This document shows, one piece after another, positions 1 to 8,901 of a stretch of 64,000 bases of DNA. A model generated the notes under the pieces. That model had not been told where the DNA came from. It saw nothing but the letters and a program-made list of their open reading frames with translations, and did not search any database. Position 1 is the first letter of the stretch, and each line of letters opens with the position of its first letter. The position numbers were made by a program, and so were the translations under genes. Source of the stretch: Bacteroidota bacterium (lineage in GTDB: Bacteria > Bacteroidota > Bacteroidia > Bacteroidales > ML635J-15); assembly GCA_029558535.1 (NCBI GenBank), contig JAKQEK010000372.1, positions 35,556 to 99,555 of the forward strand. The letters are read 5' to 3'.

Positions 1-747
1 GTAGATGATTTGTTTTTTAAGCAAAATGGAATATTGCGAGATGAGTACAAAAATCTTTACTCATCACTTTTTACAAATTATGAAAGTTACGAGAAAATTG
101 TTGAAGCTTTAGGGAAAAAATCGAAAGGGTTGTCGCGTGAAGAAATATTAAATCATACTGGTTTATCTGATGGTGGAGGTTTTTCAAAAATGCTTGAAGA
201 ATTGGAGCAATGTGACTTTATTCGAAAATACAATGCGATAGATAAAAAGCTAAGAGAAGGGTTATATCAATTGACAGACTTTTACACATTATTTTACTTC
301 AAATTTGTTTTGCAAAATAGTTTCAAAGAAGAAAATTTCTGGACTACTTCCATAGATTCCTCTCAGCACAGAGCGTGGACGGGTTATGCTTTTGAGCAGG
401 TATGTATGGCACATGTCCACCAAATTAGAAAAAAGCTTGGGATATCAGGTGTTCAGTGTAAAATTGCATCGTGGAGAAGTAAAAGCAGTTCACCTAATGT
501 TCAGATTGATTTAGTAATTGAACGAAAAGACCAAGTGATAAATATATGCGAGATGAAATTTTCTCTGAATGAATTTGAAATTAATAAGAGTTACAGTAAT
601 TCACTCATTAATAAATTAAGTTCATTCAGAAATGAAACTGGAACAAAAAGCGCAGTACACCTTACGATGATAACTACTTATGGAGTTAAGCATAACGAAT
701 ACTATGATATTGTTCAAAGTGAAGTTGTTGCTGCTGATCTATTCTAA
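1..747 (+). CDS. AAA+ ATPase with C-terminal PD-(D/E)xK-like domain, 3' part only
   Basis: The frame is open from base 1 with no start, so the gene begins upstream; 248 residues are visible. The Walker motifs are missing. What remains is a winged-helix region (about residues 35-95, with a GLSREEILNHTGLS helix-turn-helix-like stretch) and a C-terminal nuclease-fold region with an Asp then ExK pattern (QIDLVIE and ICEMKFS). This matches the back half of the archaeal-type ATPase/DUF234 family common in Bacteroidota, whose cellular role is poorly defined. The gene converges on trpS with about 30 bp between stops and no clear terminator. The family call is an inference from the C-terminal layout only, since the ATPase core cannot be seen. 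Confidence 0.7.
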   Translation, partial: VDDLFFKQNGILRDEYKNLYSSLFTNYESYEKIVEALGKKSKGLSREEILNHTGLSDGGGFSKMLEELEQCDFIRKYNAIDKKLREGLYQLTDFYTLFYFKFVLQNSFKEENFWTTSIDSSQHRAWTGYAFEQVCMAHVHQIRKKLGISGVQCKIASWRSKSSSPNVQIDLVIERKDQVINICEMKFSLNEFEINKSYSNSLINKLSSFRNETGTKSAVHLTMITTYGVKHNEYYDIVQSEVVAADLF

Positions 748-779
748 GGATATTCGAAATTGAGATTAATTTCTGAATC

Positions 780-1772
780 CTAATAGAACTTTCTAAAACC
801 AATAATTTCTCTTACTTCTTTCAGTGTTTTTGAGGCACTCTCTCTGGCTTTTTCGGCTCCTTGTTTTGCCACTTTTGCTAAAAACTTATTATCCGAATCA
901 ATCTCTTTAATTTTTTTGCTTATCGGGGCAATCATTTTAATAACATCTTCGGCAAGTTGCTTTTTTAGGTCTCCATAGCGGATTTCACAACTTGCATACT
1001 TTTCTCTGAAAAATTTAACAGTATCAGGAGTAGAAACAATATCCATAATTGTAAACAGATTGGAGATAACTTCCGGCATTTGAGAATTTGGTTCGGTTGG
1101 TCCGGCATCTGTTACTGCTTTCATTATTTTTTTACGGATTACAGATTCGTCATCAGCTAAAAATATTCCATTTCCTTCTGATTTTCCCATTTTGCCAGTT
1201 CCGTCGAGTCCGGGAATTTTTACAAGTTCTTTACCGAAATTATATGCAACAGGTTCTTTGAAATATTCGACACTGTACATATTATTGAAACGGCGTGCAA
1301 ATTTTCGTGCCATTTCGAGATTTTGCTCCTGGTCTTTTCCGACAGGTACTTTATCAGCATGATGTATTATAATGTCAGCAGCCATTAAAACCGGATAAGT
1401 AAGAAGTCCTGCATTTACATTTTCGGGTTGTTTTCTTGCTTTATCTTTAAATGAGGTTGTGCGTTCCAATTCGCCCAAATAGGCATTCATGTTAAGTAAA
1501 AGATACAATTCAGCTATTTCGGGAACATCACTTTGAATATACAATGTTGATTTTTCAGGATCAATTCCCGCAGCGAGATATTCAACCAGTACTTGTCGAA
1601 CCGATTTATGAAGGTCTTCCGGATGAGGATGTGTTGTTAGGGAATGAAAATCTGCAATAAAAAAGAAACATTTGTTGTTTTGCTGCATTTTTACAAAATT
1701 CTGCACAGCACCCAAATAGTTGCCTAAATGTAAATTGCCTGTTGATCTTATTCCACTTAATACTGTTTCCAT
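780..1772 (-). CDS. trpS: Tryptophanyl-tRNA synthetase
   Basis: Class I aminoacyl-tRNA synthetase that charges tRNA-Trp in the cytoplasm. The 330-residue product has the HIGH-type motif GNLHLGN at residues 12-18 and a KMSKS-type motif KMGKSEGN near residue 195, both needed for ATP binding and tryptophanyl-adenylate formation. Length is normal for bacterial TrpRS. I start it at the ATG giving METVLSGIR. The open frame runs 21 codons further upstream, but that stretch is Phe/Lys-rich, unlike the family, and crosses the promoter -7 box. A palindromic repeat element ends 50 bp upstream of the start codon. No T-box features were recognised in the short leader. Confidence 0.95.
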   Translation of the reverse strand: METVLSGIRSTGNLHLGNYLGAVQNFVKMQQNNKCFFFIADFHSLTTHPHPEDLHKSVRQVLVEYLAAGIDPEKSTLYIQSDVPEIAELYLLLNMNAYLGELERTTSFKDKARKQPENVNAGLLTYPVLMAADIIIHHADKVPVGKDQEQNLEMARKFARRFNNMYSVEYFKEPVAYNFGKELVKIPGLDGTGKMGKSEGNGIFLADDESVIRKKIMKAVTDAGPTEPNSQMPEVISNLFTIMDIVSTPDTVKFFREKYASCEIRYGDLKKQLAEDVIKMIAPISKKIKEIDSDNKFLAKVAKQGAEKARESASKTLKEVREIIGFRKFY

Positions 1773-1792
1773 AACTAATGTTTTAATAGTCG

Positions 1793-1800
1793 CAAAGATA
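1793..1800 (-). promoter_or_regulatory. Predicted trpS promoter -7 box
   Basis: TATCTTTG on the minus strand matches the Bacteroidota -7 consensus TAnnTTTG and sits 20 bp upstream of the trpS ATG. No good TTTG lies at the usual 19-bp spacing. The nearest candidate, TTTAG, falls in the direct repeat at the edge of the palindromic element, so that element's insertion may have changed the -33 region. Confidence 0.5.
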
Positions 1801-1812
1801 GAGAAAAAAAAG

Positions 1813-1821
1813 TGTCTAAAG
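1813..1821. repeat. Left 9-bp flanking direct repeat (TGTCTAAAG)
   Basis: TGTCTAAAG directly abuts the left end of the palindromic element. It matches TGCCTAAAG at 1997-2005, which directly abuts the right end, in 8 of 9 positions. Such a pair is what a target-site duplication looks like. Confidence 0.6.
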
Positions 1822-1996
1822 TTCCGAAGAATCAAAAATCTAGATTTTTGTTATTCTTCGCGCCCCGTAAACGAGGGTTTAGAAAAATCCTCGAAAAAAT
1901 ATAAAATTGCTGTGTCGCGATTATATTTAACGAGGGTTTAAAAAGAAAAAATTAGAATTTGCTTTCTTTGATTAAGCAATTTCTGTTTTTTCGGGA
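1822..1996 (-). mobile_element. Palindromic MITE-like element, copy 1
   Basis: A 175-bp non-coding element, read on the minus strand. It begins TCCCGAAAAAAC and ends TTCTTCGGAA, so the ends are imperfect inverted repeats. Near its 3' end is a perfect 18-bp palindrome, CAAAAATCTAGATTTTTG (1833-1850), extended by arms CGAAGAAT (1825-1832) and ATTCTTCG (1853-1860) with a 2-nt bulge. It also holds a TTTTTCGAGGATT motif and two near-copies of TAAACCCTCGTTTA (1868-1881 and 1927-1940). The second element at 32916-32993 shares its start, the TTTTTCGAGGATT motif and a palindromic 3' end finishing TTCGGAA. There is no transposase, so any movement would need help in trans. It could instead be a structured RNA or REP-like element. 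Confidence 0.6.
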
Positions 1997-2024
1997 TGCC
2001 TAAAGTGTACTAAAATGCCTAAAG
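1997..2024. repeat. Right flanking direct repeat, present twice (TGCCTAAAG)
   Basis: TGCCTAAAG occurs at 1997-2005, touching the element's right end, and again at 2016-2024. The outer copy is either chance or a trace of an earlier insertion or slippage. Confidence 0.55.
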
Positions 2025-2031
2025 TTGTTTG

Positions 2032-2898
2032 TTACTGTTTTATTAATCTTACAAAATAGCCGTGGTCTATTACATTTCCTGAGCTTGACTGACCGAAAAC
2101 TTTTTCGCAGAAGTCGAATTTGTGTTTGGGGAAATAGGTGAGTAACAATCGGTGAATGTATTTATCGTTTATGGAGTGGGAGTATAGGTTCATTATTATA
2201 AATGAATTGGATTTCAGGATGATAGCAACATTCTTTAATAAATCGTCAATCATTTCGTCAAACATCCACTTTTCATTTTTCGCACCGACACCAATTGCCG
2301 GAGGATCTAAGATAATCCCGTCATATTTATTGTTACGTTTGATTTCTCTCAAAACAAATTTTTGAGCATCTTCAACTATGCAGCGGATATTTGTCAAACC
2401 TGAATTGTCGGCATTTCGTCTTGTCCAGTCAACAACTTTTTTAATTGAATCTATATGTGTGACGGTTTTTGCATAAGCAGCAGCAGCAACACTTGTCAGT
2501 CCTGTATAGCCAAACAGATTTAGAATTTCCATTTCAGAAGAACCCTTAAATTGATTTTCAATGAATTTCCAGTTTAAAACCTGCTCGGGAAATACACCAA
2601 TATGTTTGGAGTTAGTAAGTGATAATTCGGCAACAATATTGATTTGCGAAGAGTTATAATTAATAAACCATTTGTCAGGGACATTCTGAAAAAATTTCCA
2701 TTCGCCAGAATTTTTTGTTTTTTCAATAAATTCGGCATGAGCCATCGTATACCATTCACTTTCTGGTATAATCTGATTTGAGTCTGAAGTAATTTCTGGT
2801 CTGATAAGAATAATATCTCCAAATCTTTCAAGTTTGCGAAAATTTCCGCAATCAATAAGTTCGTATTCCGGCCAAATATTGTTGATATTAACTTTCAT
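2032..2898 (-). CDS. Class I SAM-dependent methyltransferase, RlmI/RlmK-like
   Basis: The 288-residue protein has a SAM-binding motif I (LNLFGYTGLTSVAAA, about residue 124), an acidic residue at the following strand (HIDSIKKVVDW) and motif IV (ILDPPAIG, about residue 196). This order resembles the RlmI/RlmK group, which methylates 23S rRNA, but the N-terminal PUA domain typical of RlmI is not evident, so the substrate is uncertain. I prefer the ATG giving MKVNINNIW; a start ten codons earlier would deepen the overlap with the upstream gene. With this start the gene still overlaps the YhbP-like gene by 11 bp, suggesting translational coupling. Confidence 0.85.
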   Translation of the reverse strand: MKVNINNIWPEYELIDCGNFRKLERFGDIILIRPEITSDSNQIIPESEWYTMAHAEFIEKTKNSGEWKFFQNVPDKWFINYNSSQINIVAELSLTNSKHIGVFPEQVLNWKFIENQFKGSSEMEILNLFGYTGLTSVAAAAYAKTVTHIDSIKKVVDWTRRNADNSGLTNIRCIVEDAQKFVLREIKRNNKYDGIILDPPAIGVGAKNEKWMFDEMIDDLLKNVAIILKSNSFIIMNLYSHSINDKYIHRLLLTYFPKHKFDFCEKVFGQSSSGNVIDHGYFVRLIKQ

Positions 2899-3325
2899 AG
2901 TCTGCTTGCCACCGTAATTTTTTACCAAAACCGAGTCTATTATCAGTCATTTTTATACTTTCAAGTTTTATGAGCCACAATTCAGTTTTTACAACAACTG
3001 CAAAAGGAAATCTTTTTAAATAATGGAGTTTGTATTTTTTATAGTCTTCATCTGTCACTTTATTTAATCTGCCTGTAAATTGAATTCCCTGAATATTTCC
3101 AATGATTTTGGTTTCTAAAACTATTGAACCTGAAACTACAGGGTTAAGTGTTCCCATATCAATATGTTTTGTGTTGTTTTCAGAAGTAAAAAGTAGTGAA
3201 ACTTCATCTTCAATAAACACATAAAAGCAGTTGCAACACCACGATTCCTCAGCAACACAAGTTGCAAGGGTAAGAACGTGATGTTTTTTTATGAATTTCG
3301 TTATACGGCTTGAGGGCAAATTCAT
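2888..3325 (-). CDS. YhbP/UPF0306 family protein (FMN-binding split-barrel type)
   Basis: The 145-residue protein closely follows the E. coli YhbP pattern. It has an N-terminal helix then HVLTLATC, a Trp-Cys-Cys-Asn-Cys-Phe-Tyr segment where YhbP has WCANAFY, a central RFPFAVV segment and a near-identical C-terminal block DNRLGFGKKLRW. The family belongs to the pyridoxamine-5'-phosphate-oxidase-like split barrels, and its reaction is not known to me. The open frame extends 28 codons upstream in a Lys-rich stretch, so the internal ATG giving MNLPSSR, which aligns with YhbP, is chosen. It sits between the U32 gene (37 bp upstream) and the methyltransferase (11 bp overlap), probably in one transcript. 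Confidence 0.8.
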   Translation of the reverse strand: MNLPSSRITKFIKKHHVLTLATCVAEESWCCNCFYVFIEDEVSLLFTSENNTKHIDMGTLNPVVSGSIVLETKIIGNIQGIQFTGRLNKVTDEDYKKYKLHYLKRFPFAVVVKTELWLIKLESIKMTDNRLGFGKKLRWQADYES

Positions 3326-3362
3326 AATTAGTATTTCTTTTTGTGCTTTGTTTTTAACATTT

Positions 3363-4640
3363 TTATATGCTATTTTCTCTCTTCTTTTTCTTGAGTTCTT
3401 CAGTATCAACTAGTTTATATAGCTTGTCTCCACGGCGAACCAACTCATTAGTAGTCATCGAAAATAATACACCTTGTTCAACTTTTTCAACCTGAATCAA
3501 ATCTTTTCGCAGTTCTTTTACGAATTGTTGAACTACACCGGTTGTTGGTCCTAAAAATAATATTTCTTCACCAACCGACAAATCTTCACCTGTATCAATT
3601 CGTAATTCAGCGACACCAAGTTTGTTATAATAATTGAGCACTTTTCCGAGATATACTTTTGTTTGAGTTGCGCGTGATCCATATACTTTTGACCATTCAC
3701 CCAGTTTTTGTCCCAGATAATAGCCGTCCCAGAACCCGCGATTAAACACAGTGCTCAGACGGGCTATCCAGTTATTAATCTTTTCTCGTGAGTATGAACC
3801 ATCCAAACACGAATTTATAGCTTCGTTATAACATTCAACGACGGTTTTTACATATTCGCCTGATCTGGCTCTACCTTCAATTTTGAGAACACTTACACCG
3901 GCATCAATAATTTTGTCAATAAAACCAATTGTGCAAAGGTCTTTTGGAGACATCAGATATTCGTTGTCAACTTCTATTTCGGCACCGGTTTCTTTATCTG
4001 TTAAGATGTATGGACGGCGACAATTTTGAAGGCAAGAACCTCTATTTGCAGAATGGTAATATTCATGCAGACTAAGATGACATTTCCCAGAAACTGCCAT
4101 ACACAATGCTCCGTGACAAAAGACTTCAATCTGTACAAGTTTTCCTGACGGACCGGTAATATTTCGTTTTTTTATAAGATGGACAATATCAGCAACCTGA
4201 TCCAGTGTTAATTCGCGGGCAGTAACTATTACATCGCAAAACCTGGAATAAAATTCAACAGCTTCGATATTTGAAATGTTGAGTTGTGTGGATGCATGAA
4301 TTTCTACTTTTTTACTGAAAGCGTATTGCATTACGGCAATATCTGAGGCTATTATAGCAGTAACTTTCGATTCTGCTGCAGCGTCAATAACCTGACGCAT
4401 TTTTTCGAGTTCGTAGTCGTAAATAATTGTGTTAACCGTAAGATATGTTTTTACAGCTGCTTCGTTGCAAATATTTACAATATTTTTAAGATCATCAAAA
4501 GTGAAATTATTCGAAGACCGTGCACGCATATTCAATTTCTCAATTCCGAAATAAACAGAATTTGCTCCTGCCTGTATTGCTGCCATCAGCGATTCGTAGG
4601 AACCTACAGGAGCCATTAAATCTATGTTTTTGCGTTGCAT
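3363..4640 (-). CDS. Peptidase U32 family protein (TrhP/RlhA/YegQ-like)
   Basis: The 425-residue protein has the U32 signature EVFCHGALCMAVSGKC (about residues 171-186) followed by CLQNCRRPY, giving the conserved cysteine set of the family. It starts with the typical MAPVGSYESLMAAIQAGA block. Known members are not clear proteases: E. coli TrhP helps hydroxylate tRNA U34 and RlhA hydroxylates 23S rRNA C2501, so an RNA-modification role is likely. A small C-terminal barrel domain (about 325-410) is present, as in the YegQ subgroup. The adjacent methyltransferase and trpS fit a translation theme, but that is only context. The Cys pattern would allow iron-sulfur binding. Confidence 0.88.
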   Translation of the reverse strand: MQRKNIDLMAPVGSYESLMAAIQAGANSVYFGIEKLNMRARSSNNFTFDDLKNIVNICNEAAVKTYLTVNTIIYDYELEKMRQVIDAAAESKVTAIIASDIAVMQYAFSKKVEIHASTQLNISNIEAVEFYSRFCDVIVTARELTLDQVADIVHLIKKRNITGPSGKLVQIEVFCHGALCMAVSGKCHLSLHEYYHSANRGSCLQNCRRPYILTDKETGAEIEVDNEYLMSPKDLCTIGFIDKIIDAGVSVLKIEGRARSGEYVKTVVECYNEAINSCLDGSYSREKINNWIARLSTVFNRGFWDGYYLGQKLGEWSKVYGSRATQTKVYLGKVLNYYNKLGVAELRIDTGEDLSVGEEILFLGPTTGVVQQFVKELRKDLIQVEKVEQGVLFSMTTNELVRRGDKLYKLVDTEELKKKKRENSI

Positions 4641-4702
4641 GATTGTATAATCATTAAAATTAGCAATAATTTTCTCTGCTTATGATTAAGTTAAATTTAT
4701 TA

Positions 4703-7153
4703 CTACTCAATCTTTTTAGCATTTCTCACTTTTTGTTTAAGAAGAGCAATATCCAGGACATCAGAAATTGTTGATACATAATTAAATTTAAGTCCTTTAA
4801 TATAAATTTCTTTAATTTCAGAAATGTCTTTTTTATTTTCTTTTGAAATTATAATTTCCTTAATACCAGCTCTTTTTGCTGCTAGTATTTTTTCTTTAAT
4901 TCCACCTACAGGGAGAACTTTTCCACGTAGAGTTATTTCTCCTGTCATTGCTATGTTCTTTTTAACTTTTCTCTGAGTTAGTGCTGAAGCTATTGCCGTT
5001 GCCATAGTTATCCCGGCCGAAGGTCCGTCTTTTGGAATTGCTCCTTCGGGAACATGAAGATGGATATTCCAGTTCTCGTAGATTTTGTTTTCAATTGAGA
5101 GTTCGTCAGAATGAGATTTAATATACTCAAGTGCAATAGTAGCCGATTCTTTCATAACATCGCCTAGATTTCCGGTAATTGTAAGATTTCCTTTACCTTT
5201 TGACAAACTTGTTTCGATATATAAAATATCTCCTCCTGTCGAAGTCCATGCAAGTCCTGTAACCACACCGGCTATTTCGTCATCGTGATATTCTTCTTTA
5301 AGGAATTTTTCCTGACCTAAATAATTCTGAATATCCTCAGCTTTAATTAGCGAAGGTAGTTCTTCTCCCAAGCCTACTTTTTTAGCGATTTGCCTGAAAA
5401 GCTTTGCAATATTTTTGTCAAGACCTCTAACCCCTGATTCTCTGGTATAGGCTTCAATTATTTTAACAATTGCTTTATCTTCTATTTTAAATTTAACATT
5501 TTTTAATCCGTGATTATCGAGTTGTTTTGGGATAAGATGCCTTTTAGCAATTTGCACTTTTTCTTCGACAATGTATCCGCTGACATCAATCATTTCCATT
5601 CTGTCGCGAAGAGCTGGATTGATTGATGAAATATTGTTTGCTGTAGCAATAAACATTACTTTCGAAAGATCATATTCGATTTCAAGAAAATTATCGTGAA
5701 ATTCATAGTTTTGTTCAGGGTCAAGAACTTCGAGCAAAGCAGAAGATGGATCACCATGGAAGTCATTTCCAACCTTATCAATTTCGTCTAAAACAAATAC
5801 CGGATTTGACGATTTTGCTTTTTTGATATTTTGAATAATTCGACCCGGCATTGCTCCGATATAAGTTTTACGATGTCCACGAATTTCTGACTCGTCATGA
5901 AGTCCGCCAAGTGACATTCTGACATATTTTCTTTCCAATGCTCTTGCAATGCTTTTACCCAAAGATGTTTTTCCCACACCGGGAGGTCCGTAAAGACATA
6001 AAATCGGAGATTTTAAGTCTCCCTTTAATTTAAGAACAGCAAGATGTTCCAGGATTCTTTCTTTTACAATGTCAAGTCCAAAATGATCTTCGTTAAGAAT
6101 TTTCTGAGCTCTTTTTAAATCAAAATTATCAGTTGTGTATTCTCCCCAGGGTAGATCAAGCAATGTGTGTAAATAATTCAATTGAACCGAAAATTCTGCC
6201 GAAGCTACATTAAGATGTTGCAATTTGTGCAGTTCTTTTTCAAAAAGGTGGGCAGTTTCTTTGGTCCATTTTTTTTCTTTCGCTTTTGATTCAAGTTCTT
6301 TGATTTCTTGTTCTGCTGGACCACCACCAAGTTCTTGCTGAATAGTTTTCATTTGCTGGTGAAGCAAATATTCTTTTTGTTGTTTATCTAATTCTTTTTT
6401 TACTTTAATCTGAATTTCATTCTTTAATTCGAGCATTTGTACTTGGTTGGTAAGAATCACAAGTAGTTTTTCGGCTCTTTTGTAAATGTCGTCTATTTCG
6501 AGTAATGATTGTTTTTCTCCGGGATCAATGTCCGAATTAGAGCAAATGAAATTTATTAAGAATGACGAATTATCAATATTTTTAATTGCAAACGAAACCT
6601 CGTGAGGTATGGTAGCACTTAATTTAACTATTTTTAATGATAAGTCTTTAAGTGAAGAAACTATTGCTTGGAAATTTCTGTCTTTATTGTCAGCAATTAT
6701 TTCGGGAACATAGCTAACAGAAGCAATATAATATGGATCGTCGGTAGTAAATTGGTTAATTTCAAAACGTCTTTTACCTTGAATAATTACCGAAACAGTA
6801 TCGTCAGGCATTTCGATGACTTTTAAAATTTCGGCTACTGTCCCAATTTTAAACAAGTCTTCAGGTTTTGGATCCTCAACTTCTGCAGCTTTTTGAGAAA
6901 CGGCACCAAAATATTTGGTTGAATTTTGAATATCTTTAATGAGTTTAAAAGATTTGCTTCTACCAATTGTCAAAGGAATTACTACTCCCGGAAAGAGGAC
7001 AGTATTTCTCAAAGGTAATATTGGTAATATTTCGGGATATATTTTTTGATTATTATCTTCGAAAGCATCTGCAACTATTGGGATTATGTCTGAATTTCCG
7101 TCATCATTTCCCATTAGCATTTTTAATAAGTTAATATTTGTGTTTTTAGTCAT
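4703..7153 (-). CDS. lon: ATP-dependent Lon protease
   Basis: The 816-residue protein has the full LonA layout. There is an N-terminal substrate-binding domain ([16 protein letters not shown] onward, about 40-240), a coiled-coil region, and an AAA+ domain with Walker [10 protein letters not shown] near residue 389 and Walker [10 protein letters not shown]. The C-terminal protease domain has catalytic Ser in [10 protein letters not shown] (about 711) and catalytic Lys about 43 residues later in AAKRAGIKE. It degrades misfolded and regulatory proteins in the cytoplasm. The gene appears monocistronic, with 93 bp to the gene upstream and 62 bp to the U32 gene. An interrupted palindrome lies in its upstream region. 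Confidence 0.97.
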   Translation of the reverse strand: MTKNTNINLLKMLMGNDDGNSDIIPIVADAFEDNNQKIYPEILPILPLRNTVLFPGVVIPLTIGRSKSFKLIKDIQNSTKYFGAVSQKAAEVEDPKPEDLFKIGTVAEILKVIEMPDDTVSVIIQGKRRFEINQFTTDDPYYIASVSYVPEIIADNKDRNFQAIVSSLKDLSLKIVKLSATIPHEVSFAIKNIDNSSFLINFICSNSDIDPGEKQSLLEIDDIYKRAEKLLVILTNQVQMLELKNEIQIKVKKELDKQQKEYLLHQQMKTIQQELGGGPAEQEIKELESKAKEKKWTKETAHLFEKELHKLQHLNVASAEFSVQLNYLHTLLDLPWGEYTTDNFDLKRAQKILNEDHFGLDIVKERILEHLAVLKLKGDLKSPILCLYGPPGVGKTSLGKSIARALERKYVRMSLGGLHDESEIRGHRKTYIGAMPGRIIQNIKKAKSSNPVFVLDEIDKVGNDFHGDPSSALLEVLDPEQNYEFHDNFLEIEYDLSKVMFIATANNISSINPALRDRMEMIDVSGYIVEEKVQIAKRHLIPKQLDNHGLKNVKFKIEDKAIVKIIEAYTRESGVRGLDKNIAKLFRQIAKKVGLGEELPSLIKAEDIQNYLGQEKFLKEEYHDDEIAGVVTGLAWTSTGGDILYIETSLSKGKGNLTITGNLGDVMKESATIALEYIKSHSDELSIENKIYENWNIHLHVPEGAIPKDGPSAGITMATAIASALTQRKVKKNIAMTGEITLRGKVLPVGGIKEKILAAKRAGIKEIIISKENKKDISEIKEIYIKGLKFNYVSTISDVLDIALLKQKVRNAKKIE

Positions 7154-7199
7154 AATCTGTCAATCTGTCATTAGATCAGTTAAATTTTTAAAAATATAA

Positions 7200-7212
7200 G
7201 TATTGTCAATAC
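7200..7212. promoter_or_regulatory. Interrupted palindrome upstream of lon
   Basis: GTATTGTCAATAC is a 6+1+6 perfect inverted repeat 47 bp upstream of the lon ATG. A TATTGAC string recurs about 35 bp further upstream. Its size suits a dimeric regulator site, but it matches no operator I recognise and could be chance in AT-rich DNA. Confidence 0.25.
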
Positions 7213-7246
7213 CTATGCCATCTAAACATTAAATATTGACTATTGT

Positions 7247-8410
7247 TTAAAAATTGCGGTATTTAGCTGAGAAATGAAATATATTTTTAAAAATATTTTT
7301 ATCTATGTCGGTCAGCGTAAGATTTCTGCGTTCCATAACTTTAGTCATCACTTCATAAGCAGTATCAATATTATATTCAGTCATTCCGGCATGTCCTCCC
7401 CATGAAAATGAAGGAATAAAGTTTCGTGGGAATCCGGCACCAAAAATATTTGCCGACACTCCGATAACAGTACCTGTATTAAACATTGTGTTTATTCCAC
7501 ATTTTGAATGATCTCCCATAATTAAACCACAAAATTGTAAGCCTGTACTAATGAACTTTTCTTTTTCATAGTCCCACAATTTTACTATAGCATAGTTGTT
7601 TTTTAGATTTGAATTATTGCTATCGGCACCAATATTACACCATTCGCCAATAACAGCCTGACCTAAAAATCCATCATGAGCTTTGTTTGAATATGAAAAG
7701 AAAACGGAGTTATTTATTTCGCCACCTACTTTACAATAAGGACCAATAGTGGTAGGCCCATAAATTTTTGCTCCCATTTTTACTTCAGCATTCTCGCATA
7801 TTGCAAAAGGACCTCTGATATTTGCCCCCTCCATTATTTTTACATTGTCTCCAATATAAACAGGACCATCTGAAGTGTTTATTGTAGTACACTCAATAAA
7901 ACAGTTATTTCCGACAAATATCGGATTTTTACCAAAAACGGTGTTTGTTTTACTGATAGTTGCAGATTTTAATTCTGATGTTAGAAGTGAAAAATCTTTT
8001 TCGATACAGATCCCATTTAGGGTAAAAATATCTGTATTACTTTTTAACATGATTATATCAGCATTATATTCAACCGATTTTTCCGGGACATTATCAATAT
8101 CTGCGCCTGTATTATAAGCAATAAGTTCATTGTTTTTTATAAGTTTCGAATGATTTAGTGATAATATTGCTTCAACAAGTTTTTCGTCTGGAATAATTGC
8201 AGAATATATTACGGTATTTGAATTTTCTACATTTAATAAGTATTTAGGTTGTAAATAATCTTCAGTTTTGATGCAAACATTCGAGTTAAAATATTTTTCC
8301 CATTTTTCTTTTACAGTCAGAATACCAACTCTGAATTCTGCAATTGAACGAGTATAACTCAGAGGTAAAAATTTTTTGTGGGCGGATAAATCAGAAAGAA
8401 TTATATTCAT
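7247..8410 (-). CDS. GlmU-like putative sugar nucleotidyltransferase
   Basis: The 387-residue protein has two parts. The N-terminal half begins MNIILSDLSAHKKFLPLSYTRSIAEFRVG, like the GlmU-family putative nucleotidyltransferases of Bacteroidota, with the Arg-Pro-Ala-type start reworked as PLSYTRSIAEFR. The C-terminal half (about 155-365) is a left-handed beta-helix of hexapeptide repeats (VYIGDNVKIMEGANIRGPF and similar), typical of acyltransferases and uridyltransferases. It lacks the classic GGxGTRL nucleotide loop of GlmU or RfbA, so the reaction is uncertain. Possible roles are N-acetyl sugar-phosphate modification or nucleotidyl transfer for cell-wall or surface sugars. It lies downstream of rpmE2 with a terminator between them, so probably has its own promoter. 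Confidence 0.75.
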   Translation of the reverse strand: MNIILSDLSAHKKFLPLSYTRSIAEFRVGILTVKEKWEKYFNSNVCIKTEDYLQPKYLLNVENSNTVIYSAIIPDEKLVEAILSLNHSKLIKNNELIAYNTGADIDNVPEKSVEYNADIIMLKSNTDIFTLNGICIEKDFSLLTSELKSATISKTNTVFGKNPIFVGNNCFIECTTINTSDGPVYIGDNVKIMEGANIRGPFAICENAEVKMGAKIYGPTTIGPYCKVGGEINNSVFFSYSNKAHDGFLGQAVIGEWCNIGADSNNSNLKNNYAIVKLWDYEKEKFISTGLQFCGLIMGDHSKCGINTMFNTGTVIGVSANIFGAGFPRNFIPSFSWGGHAGMTEYNIDTAYEVMTKVMERRNLTLTDIDKNIFKNIFHFSAKYRNF

Positions 8411-8436
8411 AATTTTTATTTTGATTTTTGTAAAGA

Positions 8437-8463
8437 TAAAAAAAGCCCCGTTAAAACGAGGCT
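8437..8463 (-). terminator. Rho-independent terminator after rpmE2
   Basis: On the minus strand AGCCTCG, loop TTTTAA, CGGGGCT (one G-T pair) is followed by a run of seven T. It lies 24 bp past the rpmE2 stop and just before the GlmU-like gene. Confidence 0.75.
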
Positions 8464-8486
8464 ATAAATCATATAAATTTAATTTA

Positions 8487-8759
8487 TTAATTTTTATTTT
8501 GATTTCTTTGATCAAGATGTTTTTGATAACGATTTCGGAATTTATCAACGCGACCTGCTGTGTCAACAAGTTTCATCTTACCTGTATAGAAAGGATGAGA
8601 GGTGTTTGAAATTTCCAATTTATAGAGAGGATATTCTGTGCCGTCTATTTCAATTGTTTCTTTTGTATTTGCAGCAGATTTTGTAATAAATACATGTTCA
8701 TTTGACATATCTTTGAATGCCACCAGACGATAATTTTCAGGATGTATACCTTTTTTCAT
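8487..8759 (-). CDS. rpmE2: 50S ribosomal protein L31 type B
   Basis: The 90-residue protein begins MKKGIHPENYRLVAF, contains the conserved SNTSHPFYTGKMKLVDTAGRVDKF core and ends in a basic tail. It lacks the four zinc-binding cysteines of type A L31, which makes it the zinc-independent type B form. It binds the large ribosomal subunit at the inter-subunit bridge near the 5S rRNA. It has its own well-formed promoter and terminator, so it is a single-gene transcript. Confidence 0.95.
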   Translation of the reverse strand: MKKGIHPENYRLVAFKDMSNEHVFITKSAANTKETIEIDGTEYPLYKLEISNTSHPFYTGKMKLVDTAGRVDKFRNRYQKHLDQRNQNKN

Positions 8760-8795
8760 TTCAATTATTTTTTATAAAAATCTTAATTTGGGCTG

Positions 8796-8827
8796 CAAAG
8801 ATAAGCATGTAATTTCAAATTACAAAA
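8796..8827 (-). promoter_or_regulatory. rpmE2 promoter
   Basis: Minus-strand TTTTG (8827-8823), a 19-bp spacer and TATCTTTG (8803-8796) match both boxes of the Bacteroidota primary sigma-factor consensus. The -7 box ends 36 bp before the rpmE2 ATG. Confidence 0.75.
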
Positions 8828-8901
8828 TAAAAATAAAATATTTTTTTTATTGCCGTATTTACCACAAATTTAATGAGTTAAACAGAGCTAAAATCATAAA
8901 A

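Noticed and set aside
1773..1860. Possible T-box or other tRNA-sensing leader for trpS
   Set aside because: The predicted promoter box lies at 1800-1793, so the hairpin at 1825-1860 would be upstream of the transcript. No specifier loop or T-box sequence was found.
1720..1941. Plus-strand open frame of 73 codons
   Set aside because: Overlaps the trpS start antisense and the palindromic element; no protein features. It is a by-product of the repeat.
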